Shown: positions 32,774 to 44,415, counted from the stretch's first letter. The stretch is 64,000 nt of DNA from Sorghum bicolor (GCF_000003195.3 NC_012878.2:20064641-20128640); one strand, 5' to 3'. Numbers and translations are program-made. The notes: generated from the sequence alone by a model not told the origin.

Positions 32774-35700
32774 TCATATGTTTAATAAAGCCTGGATCAT
32801 CGATATGGCACGCAGACGGATTTGGTTGGCTTCTTCTATCTCCTTCATGTCATCATCGGCAGAGCCCTCTACTGGCTTCAGTTTCTTCTTCAGCTGCAGT
32901 GCTTTACGGCCTTGGACATTTCGCTCTTGTTCAAGAAGCTTGATCGTCTCAGGCAGCTGGCTTTCTTCTTGTTGAGCTTGGGACAAAGCTTCCTCTACCT
33001 GTTTGAGTTCTGCCAACAGGGCTTCTCTCTTTGCCGATAGATCAGAGATCTTGTGCTTCAGTGCATCTCCTGAGGATTTCAAGATGCCGATGCTCTTGTG
33101 CTTTTCATCGGCAAGGAGCTTCACCTTCATCATCTCCTCTGAGAGCCGAGCGTGAGCAGCTCTATCGGCAAGACGCTGAGCAGCCTTTTGATACTGCAGC
33201 TAGCGACTTTCTAAGTGAGCAGCCTTAAAGAGGATCTCCTCGGCATCGGCAGGAATTTTGCCTCTGAGGGTTTTGAACAAGGCCTTGGCCGAATCAGAAT
33301 TGTCGACCAATTGGGCCGTGTCTTGGTGAAGGAGGGCCGATAATTCTTCTAGTTTTGCTCTGATTTCTGTCGATGAGATCCTAATAGCTCAAGAAGAACT
33401 TGCCTCCTCACCTTCATCCTCAGAGATGTCGATGGCAAATGAGAACAAGCTGTCAGGAGAGTCCTGTTTCTGAAAAGGAAAACAAAATAAGTTATTCTAT
33501 GATCAAGCATTGATAAACAATACAAAATAAGGAACGGGTAACTTACTTGCTTCATAGCTATCTCTCGCCTCTGACTAGATGATGCCGATGGAACCACTGG
33601 CTGATCGGTTGGAATTGCCGATGAAACTATGTCAGCTAAAAGATTGACAAAAGTGATTAACAGAATGGAAAGATAGGTTCATCGGCAATAAATGGAAAAT
33701 ATATTACCTTGAGGAGGTGCAGAACTAGTCTAGATCGAGGAGACCACCGATGCTGCGATTGAGCTTGTTGGATCGGCAGTCTGCTCGTGTACGTCAGCCA
33801 ATGTTTCTTCTGGCTGAGGTTCCTCTGGCTGAGGTTCTTCTGTTTGATTTTCTTCCTGTGGTTGAGGAGGAGATGGTGCTTGTTGTATCTGGACTTCTGG
33901 GGAAGAGGGAGAAGATTCCACCGGGATCGGTGACCTCGGAGGGGGAGGAAGGTGTTGCTGTTCTCTGGCGCTTCGCTTGGGTTCTGGTACTCTTGGAGCC
34001 TTTTCTCTTTGATTTGCTGGACTGGGGGGCATCGGTAGTCGTACTTCTGGTCTTTGCCGATGTGCCAGTTTGCTGATACAACAATAAGAAGCTTTGTGAG
34101 TACAAGTACAACAGGGTATAAGAATGGAATCGGTATAAGTGAAGAATTAAAAATTTTACCTTGAAGGCTTGTGCTAAGGCAGTGGTGGCTACCGATGGGG
34201 ATGTCTTCGTTCGCCTAGTGGTGACTTTCTTGAGACGCACACCTCGATGCATTATAGCAGCCAAGGTTGGAGCGTTGTTGCCGATCGAGGAGGACGGGCC
34301 CGATGGAAAGAGCTCAATCGGCTTGCCACTCCTGCTGACCGATGGTGGTGTGTCGTCAACCTGTATGTGACAAAGAAAGGAGATTACCGATTGAAAAAAA
34401 AACAGTGAAGAAATTGAAACATCGGTATTGAGATACTTACGGTATTGTCAGGGACTTTGTACTGAGGATCGATCATGACGCGGTATGTGAGAGCCGATCC
34501 GTAGAACAGATGTTCTTTCCATTCTTCCCACCACTGTTTGTATGCCTGAGTGATGAAGAGGGCTGGAATCCAATCTGAGAGATCAGCATCTATATCGGCG
34601 GTTGATGGCAGTTGAGCTACTCTGATCCACTCGAGAAGATTAGTGATGGTTTCCCTTGGTTTTATCACATCGGCATAACAAAGTGCAATTGGCAGTTGAC
34701 CGAAAGCTAACTGACAAGCTAGTGCCGATGGGTTGTAGAATTCATAGGTCTGGATAGAAGCTTTTCCACCACCAAAGAAGTTCACTGGTATGGCTCTTGG
34801 GGTGATGATTGCCATCATCACGTCGTGATCCTTGTTGAGGGAATCATTGAAGGGATGGAAGACCAAAGGAAATCTGGTGTCTGGATCTTCGTAAGGCATC
34901 CATGCTCGTTGTTCTCTAGTCAGGCCCTCATACAGAGTTTGAAAGAATCGGCTAAACTGGTCTGCGTTACCACCTATGCCGGGCAAAACTATAACGGCTT
35001 CGCCAAAGTTCAGAGGGGAATGAGTTGCCGATTCCTCTTCATCCAGTTCATAGTCCTCTGCTATATCCCTGGGGAAGCACTGTGCAAAGAGATCAAACTC
35101 AAGGCGCTTGTGCATGTGGAGACTAAGCCACATATTGATGAACCACCAACCCCCTAAGTTGCCGATGGGTTGACCAAGCAGTAATTTCTTGGCTACCTGA
35201 TGGAGGAGGTGATAAGCAGAGCCGAGCAGGTATCGGCCGAGGGGAAATCGGCCACGTGTAGCTAATCTTTCTGCTGTCGATAGATAGACAGAAGTTGGTC
35301 CTGCCAATCAACCAAAGAATACAAACTTATCTAGCCACATATTCAGGAAAGTAGTCTGCTCCTTTATATTGACAGGTCCTGTTCTTCAGTACTTCTGAAT
35401 ATACCTGACCAACCGTCGATAGAACGAGTTTCCACTTTAGCGCTGGGTTTGGTGTCAAACAGGTGGGTGCTATCGGCAGAGGATATATCTAAGCCAGTGA
35501 GCATAAGCACATCAGCAAGAGTGGGAGAAGCAGGGCCATGGCCAAACACAAAAGCATTAAGTGTGTCTGACCAAAAGTATGAGGCAGCTATCAGTAGCGA
35601 TTCATTTCGGCAAGAGACAGTCTAATGCACTGATCTAATTTCCGTTCACCCCATTGGACTTCATTTGAATTACTGACTCTCAGAAACCAATCCTTCCATC

Positions 35701-36021
35701 CTTTGGTAGGTCTGGGCCAGGAACGGAAAGCATCCTTCCATAGATCTAGAGAAAAATTCTCGGCTCTAAAAGGGATTTTGTTTGTCTCCGCGTTTATAAG
35801 ATCGGTGGGATCCAGGTTTCCTAATGGACCAAGGCATTGAAGATGGGGTTGATCGGTAGGAATAACAATTTTATTGGCCAGATCCTAGAAATATTTGGGA
35901 GCGAAAAGAAGAACAGAGAGAAAAAAGGATTCAGTAAGACAGATTGATGAACAGGGGTACAATAAAAGTATAGGAAAAAGGACAGTGCGCTGACCTCAGG
36001 GACAATGAAGTTGATGGCCAT
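32774..36021 (-). pseudogene. Antisense plant-mobile-domain gene in E2 (broken)
   Basis: Convergent with pol. A short exon 1 (36021-35995, MAINFIVPE) joins in phase 0 to an exon from 35884. It encodes a region resembling the plant mobile (aminotransferase-like) domain, PF10536: GPASPTLADVLMLTGLDI (about 35530-35480) and GGWWFINMWLSLHMHKRLE (about 35155). One frameshift near 35600, another disruption near 35360-35400 and TGA at 35308-35310 break it. The rest is open: 35307-34441, then an intron with GT-AG (34440-34361), then 34360 to about 34162 in phase 0. Pro/Glu/Ser-rich and coiled-coil segments follow (33133-32774, KISDLSAKREALLAELKQVE). The overall plan (N-terminal domain, low complexity, coiled coil) parallels the E1 antisense gene, but the first domain is a different family. 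Confidence 0.72.
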
Positions 36022-36563
36022 CTCCTCGAAGGGGAAAAGAACAAAGACTTGGGAGTTGTTGAAGGAGGTTCTTGTTGGAGTTCTTGGAGATCTCGAGCAG
36101 TGCCGCCACCAGAAAAGCAGAGTTGGGGCTGTAGAATGATGCGTTGGAGAAGGAGTACCCGAGAAGGAACTATTTATAGGACAAAACGGGCAAGGGCAAA
36201 TCTGACTCATCTCTTCGCCGTATCCGTGAAATCCAAGGATACTCAGGTGGATATGGTAACTGTTCGCACGGTAATCAAGGGATTGCGCAGGTGATTTGAC
36301 AGGAAGCGGTCATGATCTGGAGATATTTCACTATGCGGGATTTCCTGGTCGGTCCATCGGCAGCTCCCTCTAACGGTAATATTGCCGATGGGCGAATAAA
36401 GTGGAGATGTCCAGTTTGGGAGGTTGAGGAATTCGAGGAATCTGCGGAAGAATCGGGCCAGAGTTGTTCGACTTCAACGGTCGGTTACCAAATTGAGAGG
36501 ATTAGTTGCGGAAAGGCATCATTACTGCAGAGAATTTCGGAGCATTAATGATTTTATACTCTG

Positions 36564-36575
36564 AAATTTGGGGGC
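36564..36575 (+). other. E2 polypurine tract
   Basis: AAATTTGGGGGC just upstream of the 3' LTR start (tgttgaca at 36579). Confidence 0.75.
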
Positions 36576-36578
36576 ATG

Positions 36579-37295
36579 TGTTGACACCGTTTTTGGACAC
36601 GTACCCAGGGATCGGTAGAGTATAGATCGGCAAGATAGGGCAACAGTAACTGGTCTGCAGGGGAGTTGCCGATGAAGGTGGTTGCCGATGAAGAGACAGC
36701 TGAATGTGACTAAGTCCATGATTCGTGACGCGTTCATGCCGATGGTCAGCGATTAGCCTTTACCGATGGCTATGATGAGGAGTCTGCCGATGACTCGGAA
36801 GGAGAACGTGAAGGTTGCCGATTGGTCCATGGTGGTGTCCCGGTTTGTCACGAAAGGATAGTTTTGTGTTTTCCTTAGTTATTTAAATCGTTTTGTATAC
36901 GGATTCTGTTTAGTTTGGAATTTGAGTCCTAGTCGTGTCTGATTGTAGCTTTTTGAGCAGGGTATAAATGTAGATCCCAGGGCCTTGTAATGAGACATCT
37001 ATCAATCAATCAAACACAAGTTTTTTCTCATATTCCAGCATCTACTTTTTCGACGACTTCGTCATATTTTCCTTTTTACTACGAGTTCTTAGGAGTTCGT
37101 CGACTTAAGCTCGGCCTATTCTCAAGTTCCGCGTGAATACCTCTTGGTCGTGACATCCGGGCGCATCGCTGTTGTCGGGACCAAAGTATTCGAGTTATCA
37201 CCTTTGCCGATAGTAAGGTCAAATCGGCTGGCACGCCTTAACGTTTTAATCGGGTATTAGCCCTTTGTGTTTGCAGATCCGCTTTTGCATCAACA
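36579..37295 (+). repeat. E2 3' LTR
   Basis: 717 bp, same length as the 5' LTR, about 13 differences by hand. TSD attaa follows at 37296-37300. Confidence 0.94.
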
Positions 37296-37300
37296 ATTAA
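37296..37300. repeat. E2 target-site duplication, right copy
   Basis: attaa, identical to 20410-20414. Confidence 0.93.
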
Positions 37301-37560
37301 CTTGGCAAATAGAGAGAAATAACTCTCATATATTCCAAGCCCCTCCGCGCTTGGCATCGCATCCCTCGCGCAAAATCTATCGCCCCCGCATGTGGTCGCG
37401 TGACTACTCCGTGCTCCCCCACCAGATTTTCTTTTTTACCAAGTAATTAATGTCAAACTATTAGAGAATGCCTCTTTTCACTATTGCCATATTTATCTGG
37501 GACTTATCAAACTCCCTCATTTGCCAAACGAACTATGCAAAACAGTTGGGATGCTCTTCC
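37301..37560. mobile_element. Right half of a small TIR element split by E2 (tentative)
   Basis: Continuation of 20302-20409 across E2. It ends near AACAGTTGGGATGCTCTT at 37541-37558, loosely inverse to the left end. Superfamily not determined. Confidence 0.35.
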
Positions 37561-38296
37561 TAAAGAGATAGAGTCAGGCACCTCAAGGTTGCTGCACGCA
37601 TGGCCGAAAAACAGAACTTGCGTAGAGCACGTGCTTCTGGATAAGGAATTGGCCCACACAGCAGAGACAAAAGGCGAAAGGAAAGCCCATGGCAGCGAAC
37701 ATCACATGCAATGGGAAATTCCGTGTCTTACCCTTGCCCAGTCCCCAGTCTGGCTCTTCCTCCTCGATCCTCACCCTCCAAATCCACCGGCACCAGGACC
37801 TCGGGGCGGCATGGGAAGAGCAGTTGGGGAAGCAGCAGTTGACGTGGTGTCTCGGGCCTCGGGGCAGCGCTGTGACAGGTGAAGCGGTGTTGTGACGGGC
37901 GGCACCACAACAGACAACGTGGCCATGGCTTCCGGCTCCATGATAGATGGCGCTAAGGCGGAGGGCACGGGCCGCTTCTAGCTCCACTACTGATGGTATC
38001 GCGGCGAAGTGCGCGGGCCGCTACTGGCTCCACAGCAGGTGCACTATGCCACAACTAGAGACTCCAAATCGGTAAGCCGCCATAGTGACCGATCTTCAGT
38101 CACTATAATATTATAGTGACCGATATACCAATTGCAGTAAGTGGTGTCTCTTATTGGAACAAACAATGAAAATATTATTGGTGCTAGAAACCATTAAATC
38201 TTGTGGCTGCTTGCTCCGTACTTGAAGCTGCTGCAATAGGAATCCATAGCGCCACGAGGACAGCGGAGTAGATAGGCTTACTAGTTGAAGAGGAAA
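37561..38296. other. Intergenic DNA with a 22-bp palindrome
   Basis: Several overlapping short ORFs on both strands (for example 37484-37882) lack domains. A perfect 22-bp palindrome centred on AATATT occupies 38099-38120, flanked by direct repeats of TAGTGACCGAT at 38083 and 38114. Confidence 0.55.
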
Positions 38297-38605
38297 AAAA
38301 TTTTGGTGTCACATCAGATGTTTCGTAAGATGTCGGAAGGGGTGTTTTGATACTAATAAAAAAACTAATTACATAACCCAGCTGGAAACTGCGAGACGAA
38401 TTTATTAAGCATAATTAATTTATCATTTGCACATGTAGGTTATTGTAGCACTTAAGGCTAATCATAGACTAACTAGGCTTAAAAGTTCCGTCTCATGATT
38501 TCCAACTAAAGTGTGTAATTATTTTATTTTTTATCTATATTTAATACTCCATGCATATATCCAAACATTTGATGTTATGGTAATTTTTTTTAGGTTCAGA
38601 ACTGA
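38297..38605. mobile_element. MITE of the common grass type with GTCACATC.GATGTTT ends
   Basis: Left part has TTTTGGTGTCACATCAGATG, then GAGACGAATTTATTAAGC. Right part has GGCTTAAAAGTTCCGTCTC and AAACATTTGATGTTATGG in inverted order. The arms form an imperfect long palindrome typical of an abundant grass MITE. I cannot assign the superfamily (PIF/Harbinger or hAT) with confidence, and ends are approximate. Confidence 0.6.
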
Positions 38606-38981
38606 ACAAGGCCTAGGTGGAGCGAATCCATGTGCAGCGGCGCGGTGGCCCTAACAATTATGCATTGGGGATGGCTGCTCTCTGGGCGACGATGGCGGCT
38701 GTGGTGGTGACGATGGCTGCAGAGTTAGTGCGGACGATAGTGGCCACGAGGATGGCCATGGCATTGGTGGGGATAGCAGTTGCAGTGGTGAGCACCCTCA
38801 GCGACCGAACAGTGGTGGAGGTCGGGACTCAGAATCGAGATTCCATGAGTTCTTTTTCTCCTTGAGAAACTTGAGCCTGTGGCGTCAGCTGTTGGGGTGG
38901 CCAGTGGGTGTGCTTAAGATAGGGTTTTGGGTGTTATGTCTCATGAGCGGGCCACAAAGAGTAGTATGTGCGCACGTGGAT
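38606..38981. other. Intergenic DNA
   Basis: An Ala/Val/Met-rich 82-codon ORF (38617-38865) arises from GGTGG/GATGGC-type repetitive sequence and has no recognisable domain. I see no gene. Confidence 0.5.
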
Positions 38982-39147
38982 TGTAATAGAACCGTCTAAA
39001 TTATAAGAGATTAAGTCTAATAGTGACCACTTTCGTAGTCAAACCATCGAACTTAAGCCCATATAATCCCGATAGTCCGTGAAATCTCAAAGGATCTCAA
39101 AACTTTTCCACTCACACAACCAAGATCGTAATAAGTTCTGCGGTCGC
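38982..39147 (-). mobile_element. Truncated end of a Tekay-family LTR, cut by E3
   Basis: tgtaatagaaccgtctaaa at 38982 onwards matches the 3' end of the giant LTRs in minus orientation (compare 54856 and 40115), and the similarity continues through ATCTCAAA...ACAACCAAGATCGTA. It stops where the E3 LTR begins, so E3 probably landed in this LTR and the remainder should lie beyond E3, right of the window. Confidence 0.65.
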
Positions 39148-40114
39148 TGTTGATGGTATTTTCACTATGATTTTCGACCACTGAAACCATGAACAATGGT
39201 TAAGTTTTGGGGATAACACCGAGCAACTAAGTAGTGACATAGGTACAATTCACTTGGTTCCACATGTACATGTCATTATTTGGATGCAGGTGCAAACAGC
39301 CACTAATCAAGCCTGATCAAGCTCAAATGCAGCAAAGATGATCAAGAACCAAAACCACCACATATCAACGAAAGATTGAAGATGACAAGTGGGGACAACA
39401 TGTGGAGCAAGGTGGTGGGCCAACCCCCAAAAGTGTAGGTCGGCCGACCTACATTTGGTGGGCCCCCACCTGGCCCACACTCCCACCAACCTCAGCATCT
39501 TCTAGAAGCTTGGTGGGGCCCACATGGAAGCAAATAAGTCGGTCGACCGACCTATGATGTGGGCCCACCTTAAGTCGGTGCACTCCCACCGACATCCCCA
39601 TGATGAACATGTGATGGAAATCCCCAGCCGTTGATCATATGGCGGTTCCAAGGTCGGTTTGATCCAACGGTGGAGAAGAGGGAGCACGTGGATCACTGAC
39701 GTGGCGCTGGAGTAGCCCCTACTCCATCTCCCCCAATAAATACCCCCTTAGAGAGTCTAGTTAAGTATGATGTATCTTAGGAAGAGCTACTCTTAGCTAA
39801 GTATGAGAATAGAGGGAAGAGAGTGAGGAGTTCTCCGAGGAGGAGTCCCAGCTTGTCGGGAGTCTTCTTCCAGGAGTGCCTCAGTGGATGCTTGTCTTCT
39901 AGTAAGTCTTCCTTCTAGTTGCCTTTCATCTGAGTACTTCCAGTATTTACTTTCTGTCTTAGTTTATTTTAAGTATACAACCGGCGTACTGGCACATTGC
40001 TTTGCCTTGTGTGAAGTGCTGAAAACCTTAGCTAGGTCTAGAGTACTAGAATTAGTGTAGACGTGGTGTCTAGACTAAGTCTGCCCTTGTGGACTTCTTG
40101 TCGCACCTAAAGAA
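39148..40114 (+). repeat. E3 5' LTR, left portion
   Basis: Starts tgttgatggt. It contains a perfect 20-bp palindrome at 39434-39453 centred on GGCC and a 14-bp palindrome (gtcggtcgaccgac, 39538-39551). It ends at the solo LTR junction aagaa. The left border is inferred, since its TSD partner is outside the window. Confidence 0.65.
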
Positions 40115-43100
40115 TGTCACAAAACCGACCAAATTATAAGAGTTCAAGTGTAGAAACAATCGAACTAGCAATCAAGTTTCCACACTTGAGCCTATGTAAT
40201 CCCGGTAGTCAACCAAAATCACGAAGGATTTCAAACCAACTTTGCAACATATCAAGATCGTAATAGTTCAACACAATACAGCGATTGTTACATAGTTCAT
40301 TCATTGCCGATGAAGCAGCACCACATCGGAGTTACTTAAGTTATCACAACACAAGTTCAAAGTAGCGGAAGCAACATAGTTTTCACACAAACATTTCATA
40401 AGTTCTTGTTACAGCCAGTGTCTCATCACATCCACCAAAAGCATCAGAGGTATGAATTCGTTAGAGAACCTCACCCAACAGTTTAGTCCTCATCCTGAGC
40501 GGGATGAAAGCAGGTCTTGCAGAAACCATCATAGAAGATATCATCTGCAACAGGTGGGAATAAACCCTGAGTACGAGGATGTACTCAGCTAGACTTACCC
40601 GTCTAACCAAACATAAAAAACACCAAGGATCATGCAAGGCTGAGTATAAAGTGTAGCTGGCTTGACTTATACCTTTTGCCAAAAGCTTAGACTGGATAAT
40701 AAACCATTCCTATAAGCATCATATCGATTATCATTAGCCTATCACTATATTAGCACCTAGACTAAGCACATCACTTGATTATTAACAAACAATACTAACC
40801 ATATCAAGTTTCAACATATGTTCTTTCTTGCTATCCTCAACATCATCATTAAGAACCATTAAGTACTTAGTGAATGCTATGTTTGCCGCCGCTTTGTCAA
40901 GTTCTCACTATCTGAGAGAGACGGTGATTCGAATCGATTCCTATCTAGCTGGAGGGTTATTCCTAACACTCACCCATGCATCCCCCGTCGGAGAGCAAGC
41001 GGGTCACCTTTGGTACAACTCAGGAATCGCGGCTCTGATCAGTGCCGCACTCCCAAGGCTGCCACTCTGCCAGGAAGATCAGGACTTTTAACTCACCTGC
41101 CCTTGGTCTTATGCCAACGGCCCTCCGCACACCGCACTTCCTCTGGTAGTGCGCACTTTATACTTGCCAGTCTTCCGGCCTGAGTCATACTACTCGGCTT
41201 CGCGGTCGGAACGAGTTATCCGACCAACTAAGTGTTAGACATGCGTTCAACATGACAAGAGGACATACAACGATCGGTCCTTAGCTGCCACAGACGGAGT
41301 TACTACCAACTTGCAAAACTCCGCCCGGCTTAAGTCATTTTAAACCAGGTTCTTTCCCACGATAGCACATATAGCCAATTGGGATCCGATAACAGATCCT
41401 ATTTCACGCAGGTGACAGGATATCACCCGACTTCTTCTGATTAAAGCATGGCTAAGCTGCTACTCGATCCTAACTCTACAACAAGGTAGGATAAGATATC
41501 TGGACAAGAAAAGGTATAATGCAGCAAGGGTTCCATCACAACTCCAATACATAATGCATCAATAGATACAACATATTCAAGCATGCTTTGAAATTAAAGT
41601 GGGTGACTTAAGATGCTTCGGGGCTTGCCTTTCACAAACAAAGCGGGCTCGTGACTAGGGCACTCGACTTCCTCTTCGGGCTCCTCGGGTCGTGCTGGCT
41701 GGGCCTCCGTCTCCTGGGTGACCTCCGGACCTTCTAGAATCACCCTCTCGAGCTCGAACGAGGTTGCAGTCTCCGGTGCATGCACGAATGAATAAGGAAT
41801 GTATGCATACAAAGAGGATGATGAATGCTTTTGGCAAATATGATTACATACTTCACTGGACACTCATTTATTAAGTAAGCTTCTATTACAGGCTCACAAA
41901 AGAGTACCACCACAACTAACACAATTAAACAACAACAACTAACAACAGGTAGCTCAAAGAACAACCCATAACTAGAGATATATAGATCCAACAAACATGA
42001 ATGAAAACATTCTGGACAGCTTATGGAATTGTTTACATTTCATCTTTAGACATCACAGCAAGATTCATAAGTTAAACAGGTCAATTAAACAAAGTTCTAG
42101 GTTCTGTTCTAGAAGGACAGAGAGCACCTAGTTGTGGAACTTAATTTGGAAAAGCCATAACTCTTAAACTACTGGGCCAAATGACCCAAAAATTTAATTC
42201 TATAAAAGGGCATAATTAAAAGATACCAGCAAGACTACTCAGAAAAACCTACAAAAATTACAGAAGTACAAGCAAGATACCTGAACATTACCACAAAATT
42301 TTCAGAGCAATTGCACATGCCAAACTTAAGATATTTAATTAACATGTAACAAGGTGCTTATTTCATAAATCAAGAAACATGGCTTAAATAGTGTCAAACA
42401 ATAGATTTCAGATTATTTACATGCTACTACTACTATGAACAAGCTTGACACCAAACGAGAACATCAGCATAAGCATGTAACATTTAATATGATTTAAACA
42501 TGGATTTAAGCAATAGTATTAACATAAATTGCATATCAGAGATAGAGTACTCCAAAAATCATGAAATATTTATCAGAGCATACCAGTAACACACAAGGCA
42601 TAGAAAAAATATTTCACAACATTTGGAGCAGTATATCAAAAGATATGAATTTACATTGAAATAACAAGATTAATTCATAACAATTATTTTTCACAGAAAA
42701 CATGGTGCATATTATATTTTTATTAAAAACTAGCCATCCCATGGATCATCACAAAATCTCTTTCACAATTTTTGGAGCTTAGTAACTAGAGATATGATTT
42801 TTGCAAGATTGCAAGAAATCTGGATTTTGAATAAAAGAGAGGAGGGAGCCGTTGAGTCACTAACAGCGGTACCCGCGTGTCAGCGACACAGGAAACAAGA
42901 GAGCACACTCGCCGGCGAATGCTCACCAACGGTGAGCTTCTCTGGTGGATCCAAGGGCATCAGCGTGCTCCTTGAGTCATCCCACGTTGATAGAGGTAGG
43001 TGGTTCAAGGGTGGAAGCAACGGAAAGGGATCGCTGTGGGGCATGGCGGCACGACGGAGCTATCCCAACTTACGCCGGCCATCTCCGACTGGTAGAGCTT

Positions 43101-44415
43101 CGAGGAAGGGTGGCTTAAGCATCAGTGAGGCAGCGTGGAGCTTCCTAGGTAGAAAGGCTTAACCCTAACGGCTCCAGTGAGTCTGCTCACGTGCGGGGTG
43201 GTCGTCGGCGGTGAGCGCGGCGGCACGGCGGCCGTGTTCTCGCTCGATGGTGTCACCAAGGGCAGAATGGTGTGACACGGACCACGATGGTGACCTAAAC
43301 AAGCTCTAACATGACTTAGCCAGAAGAAAGGAGGCAGGGATGGAGCAGCGGTGAGGTTCGCCGGAGTCGGGGTCGTGATGGCCGTGAACCCGACGACGGA
43401 AATCCTAGGAAATGCGGCTCACCTCGGGGAAATCTCAGGCAACCAAGAGGTGGAGAAGATGGCGGAGCTCGAGGCGGACTCGAAGATGCCCGGAGAGGTG
43501 ACACGACATGAAGGCGAGAGCGCAAGGAGCTCATGAAGCTCTCAGCGGCAATGGCGATGGCGCCTGTGCCGTCGGAGTCGCGAGAGAGAGAGGCAGAGCG
43601 AATGGACGGGCGCTGGGTGAGTGCGGGGTGGCGTGGCGTCCATGACGGCATCGATGACCTAACGAGTGGGCCAACGCCGATGTACGGGCGTGAAATGGCA
43701 GTCAGGTGCTGCGCCCATTAGGGTTCGCGATGATGTCTGATAGAGCTACTTTGATGCTCATTATCTTCCAAACCCTGGCGAATGAGGAGATAGTGTAGTT
43801 GACACTCTTGGAGTACTAACTGAGTTCTACAAGTTTGTAAACTGAAGCAAAGACCAATTCGGCCTGGATGAAAAGATACAAAGCTTCCAAAAACCTTCAG
43901 GCAAACTGGTGGCGCTAGGACTTAGCAAAATTTTGCTATGTCAAAACAGCCCCCAATTCTGCCTTTTGAGCCCTTTTTGAGCAAGTTGTTATCATTTTCA
44001 TGAGATGGCCATAAAACAACTTTTGTTCATTGTACAATTTGCTACAACTTTGATTTAGGAAGTTTTGACATGCAAACATTTTATGAAACACTTTTTAAAA
44101 GCCTATGCAAAAGAGGTTTGTAGGACCTATGAGTGAAATCATGACTTAGAGACACAGTTTGAAGATATGACCAACATGAACATTGTTCCAAAGGTTGAGT
44201 TAAGCATAGTTGAACTACTTACCAAGGCCTAGGACACATACAAGAGCAAGGTATACTCAAACACAAGCATAGAGAGCATAAATAAGCAAGTTAAACAACA
44301 TCTATGCATAAAATAACATGCTCCAAGGTGAAAGATGATCATGGTATGCTTATGAAGATGATTATGCTCATGTCATGCTTGTGTAAGGATGCAACCATAA
44401 CACTGGCGTGTTACA
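40115..44415 (-). mobile_element. Solo LTR of Tekay/Del type (copy 2) inside the E3 LTR
   Basis: 4301 bp in minus orientation. The plus strand begins tgtcacaaaaccgacc and ends ggcgtgttaca. No gag or pol. Flanking pentamers are aagaa (40110-40114) and tagaa (44416-44420), one mismatch, so the TSD is degraded or the copy arose by recombination between two elements. Its order of blocks mirrors copy 1 in reverse: coding unit (40483-41773), T-rich intron-like section, GC-rich block (about 42840-43730). Confidence 0.87.
40483..41773 (-). CDS. LTR-encoded spliced small ORF, copy 2 (exons 41773-41639 and 40544-40483)
   Basis: Exon A encodes the acidic segment ending VECPSHEPALFVK. Its GC donor (AAAG|GCAAG) is at 41638. 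Exon B after TGTTGCAG at 40545 encodes DDIFYDGFCKTCFHPAQDED and stops at TAA 40483-40485. The intron is 1094 nt and the phase is the same as copy 1. Against copy 1, five of seven differing exon-B codons are silent. The acceptor before exon A reads CACCG instead of ATAG, so this copy may have lost that splice site; the 5' exon limit is approximate. Confidence 0.58.

Larger units (their letters stand above)
20415..37295 (+). mobile_element. E2: Tat-lineage Ty3/gypsy element, gag split by a solo LTR
   Basis: LTRs of 717 bp each (20415-21131 and 36579-37295), TG...CA, TSD attaa, PBS at 21139 and PPT at 36564. Removing the nested solo LTR (22314-26901) leaves about 12.3 kb. Sense order is gag, protease, RT, two RNase H domains, integrase. 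The 3' third carries an antisense gene with a plant mobile domain. About 13 LTR differences by hand give roughly 98.2% identity (about 0.7 million years at 1.3e-8). The word GCCGAT/ATCGGC recurs throughout, on both strands. Gag has several nonsense codons and pol is almost intact. Confidence 0.94.

Noticed and set aside
3856..37295. Endogenous pararetrovirus (caulimovirus) interpretation of the RT regions
   Set aside because: Both elements have LTRs, TSDs, PBS, PPT and integrase, which caulimoviruses lack.
37484..37987. Overlapping 60-134-codon ORFs on both strands
   Set aside because: Several frames are open at once in GC-rich sequence with no recognisable domain. No splice context or conservation could be assessed.
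38617..38865. Ala/Val/Met-rich 82-codon ORF
   Set aside because: Derived from GATGGC/GGTGG-like repeats; no domain.
39307..39696. Minus-strand ORFs in the E3 LTR as an LTR-encoded protein
   Set aside because: Only one copy is available and they overlap palindromic GGGCCC-rich sequence; no conservation evidence.
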